From Caldifarciminota bacterium UBA3079 (lineage in GTDB: Bacteria > Hydrothermota > Tepidihabitantia > Tepidihabitantales > Tepidihabitantaceae), in the NCBI GenBank assembly GCA_002366635.1, contig DFBN01000049.1:5204-11413 (forward strand): a stretch of DNA of 6,210 nucleotides, written 5' to 3'. The translations under genes were made by a program, and so were the position numbers. Under the pieces are notes generated by a model. It did not search any database. It was not told the origin of the DNA and saw nothing but the letters and a program-made list of their open reading frames with translations. This document shows, piece after piece, positions 5,714 to 6,210 of this stretch; positions within the stretch are counted from its first letter, which is position 1; each line of letters opens with the position of its first letter.

Positions 5714-6210
5714 ATGAAATTCCTGATTGCCGTTCTTGCCGTATTCATCCCGGCCCAGGCCGTTCTTTATAATATTGACCAGCCGGTGCCACTTTCTCTG
5801 GCCCATGGCGAATATTATATCGGTATGCGTCTATGGGGCAAAGGCGGTGCAATGGCCCGCGTCGGTGTCGGGCTTTTCGACCGACTGACATTTGGTGCTT
5901 CATTTGGAGGAGACAGCTTGATTGGCGCTTCGGACCCGGAATTCTATTCCCGGCCCGAATTCTTTGCCCGTGGTGCAATAATGACCGAGCAGGGTTATTT
6001 TCCGGACTTAATCGTCGGATTCGAAAGCCAGGGATATGACCATCAGTTTCCAGGCGGTGATTGCGAGGTATTTCCAAAAGGTGGTTATGTCTGCCTGGGT
6101 AAGACCGTCGAAGTCAGCCGGACTTATTTTCAGTTCGGTGCGAATTACTGGCGCAAGGCCAATGGATTTGTAGTCGTGAATCAATTGCTGCCCGGTGCAT
6201 TTGAGTTTAT
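5714..6210 (+). CDS. Secreted, probably outer-membrane barrel protein (3' end outside window)
   Basis: The frame is open from ATG at 5714 to the right edge, giving the first 165 residues. A clean signal peptide (MKFLIAVLAVFIPAQA, cleavage before V17) indicates export. The mature part alternates hydrophobic and polar residues with many G, Y and F, as in beta-barrel strands: YYIGMRLWGKGGAMARVGVG, DRLTFGASFGGDSLIG, PDLIVGFESQGYD, RTYFQFGANYWRK. The order 'family-typical glycine strand, DRLTFG, GGDSLIG, then GFESQGY' resembles uncharacterised outer-membrane proteins that I associate from memory with FCB and candidate-phylum genomes. No Shine-Dalgarno sequence is visible before the ATG (TATCCTGAATT), and the promoter candidate almost touches the start. 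The gene is divergent from the cobalamin receptor, but nothing shows a shared role. Its function is unknown. Confidence 0.8.
   Translation, partial: MKFLIAVLAVFIPAQAVLYNIDQPVPLSLAHGEYYIGMRLWGKGGAMARVGVGLFDRLTFGASFGGDSLIGASDPEFYSRPEFFARGAIMTEQGYFPDLIVGFESQGYDHQFPGGDCEVFPKGGYVCLGKTVEVSRTYFQFGANYWRKANGFVVVNQLLPGAFEF

Noticed and set aside
5745..6077. Minus-strand open frame of 110 codons
   Set aside because: It is antisense to the signal-peptide-bearing right-edge gene, and its protein is rich in R, P and H, as expected of a shadow frame.
1..6210. CRISPR arrays, insertion sequences, toxin-antitoxin or phage genes
   Set aside because: No regularly spaced repeats, transposase motifs, terminal inverted repeats or phage-type proteins were seen on either strand.

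Overview
The window reads as part of the chromosome of a Gram-negative bacterium. The signs are a TonB-dependent outer-membrane receptor, several Sec-type signal peptides, a membrane-anchored M23 peptidase and a secreted barrel-like protein. Base composition is close to balanced. The lineage cannot be fixed from the sequence. The style of the proteins (SNase fused to an OB-like domain, a receptor with an N-terminal carboxypeptidase-regulatory-like domain, and a 'GFESQGY' outer-membrane protein) recalls the FCB group and candidate phyla such as WOR-3; this is a weak inference.

Layout. Positions 1-99 hold no gene but carry a good minus-strand promoter reading off the left edge. Positions 100-414 (minus) encode an unrecognised 104-aa protein. 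The 414-524 intergenic region carries two divergent promoter candidates. An apparent three-gene operon on the plus strand follows: two tandem paralogous exported SNase-OB proteins (524-1303 and 1313-2098), then an M23 peptidase-like protein (2099-3337). Gaps between these genes are 9 and 0 bases, and each gene has an AGGAG ribosome binding site six bases before its ATG.

The operon converges with, and overlaps by 12 bp, a minus-strand TonB-dependent receptor (3326-5389). Its mRNA leader contains a clear cobalamin riboswitch (5425-5610), so the receptor is best read as a BtuB-type corrinoid importer that is repressed when B12 is sufficient. A divergent promoter region with a perfect inverted repeat separates it from a partial plus-strand gene (5714 to the right edge) for a secreted, probably outer-membrane, protein.

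How it fits together. The plus-strand operon encodes envelope or periplasmic proteins acting on nucleic acid and probably peptidoglycan. Two of the three carry substitutions at key metal-site positions: the first SNase paralog has lost two Ca2+-ligand aspartates, and the M23 protein has HLY in place of HxH. The receptor and its riboswitch form a separate vitamin-uptake unit. Nothing in the window amounts to a clearly new system. The points most worth a second look are the degenerate SNase paralog beside an intact one, the variant M23 site, the layout of the riboswitch leader, and the two genes that lack a Shine-Dalgarno sequence and have a promoter almost touching the start codon.
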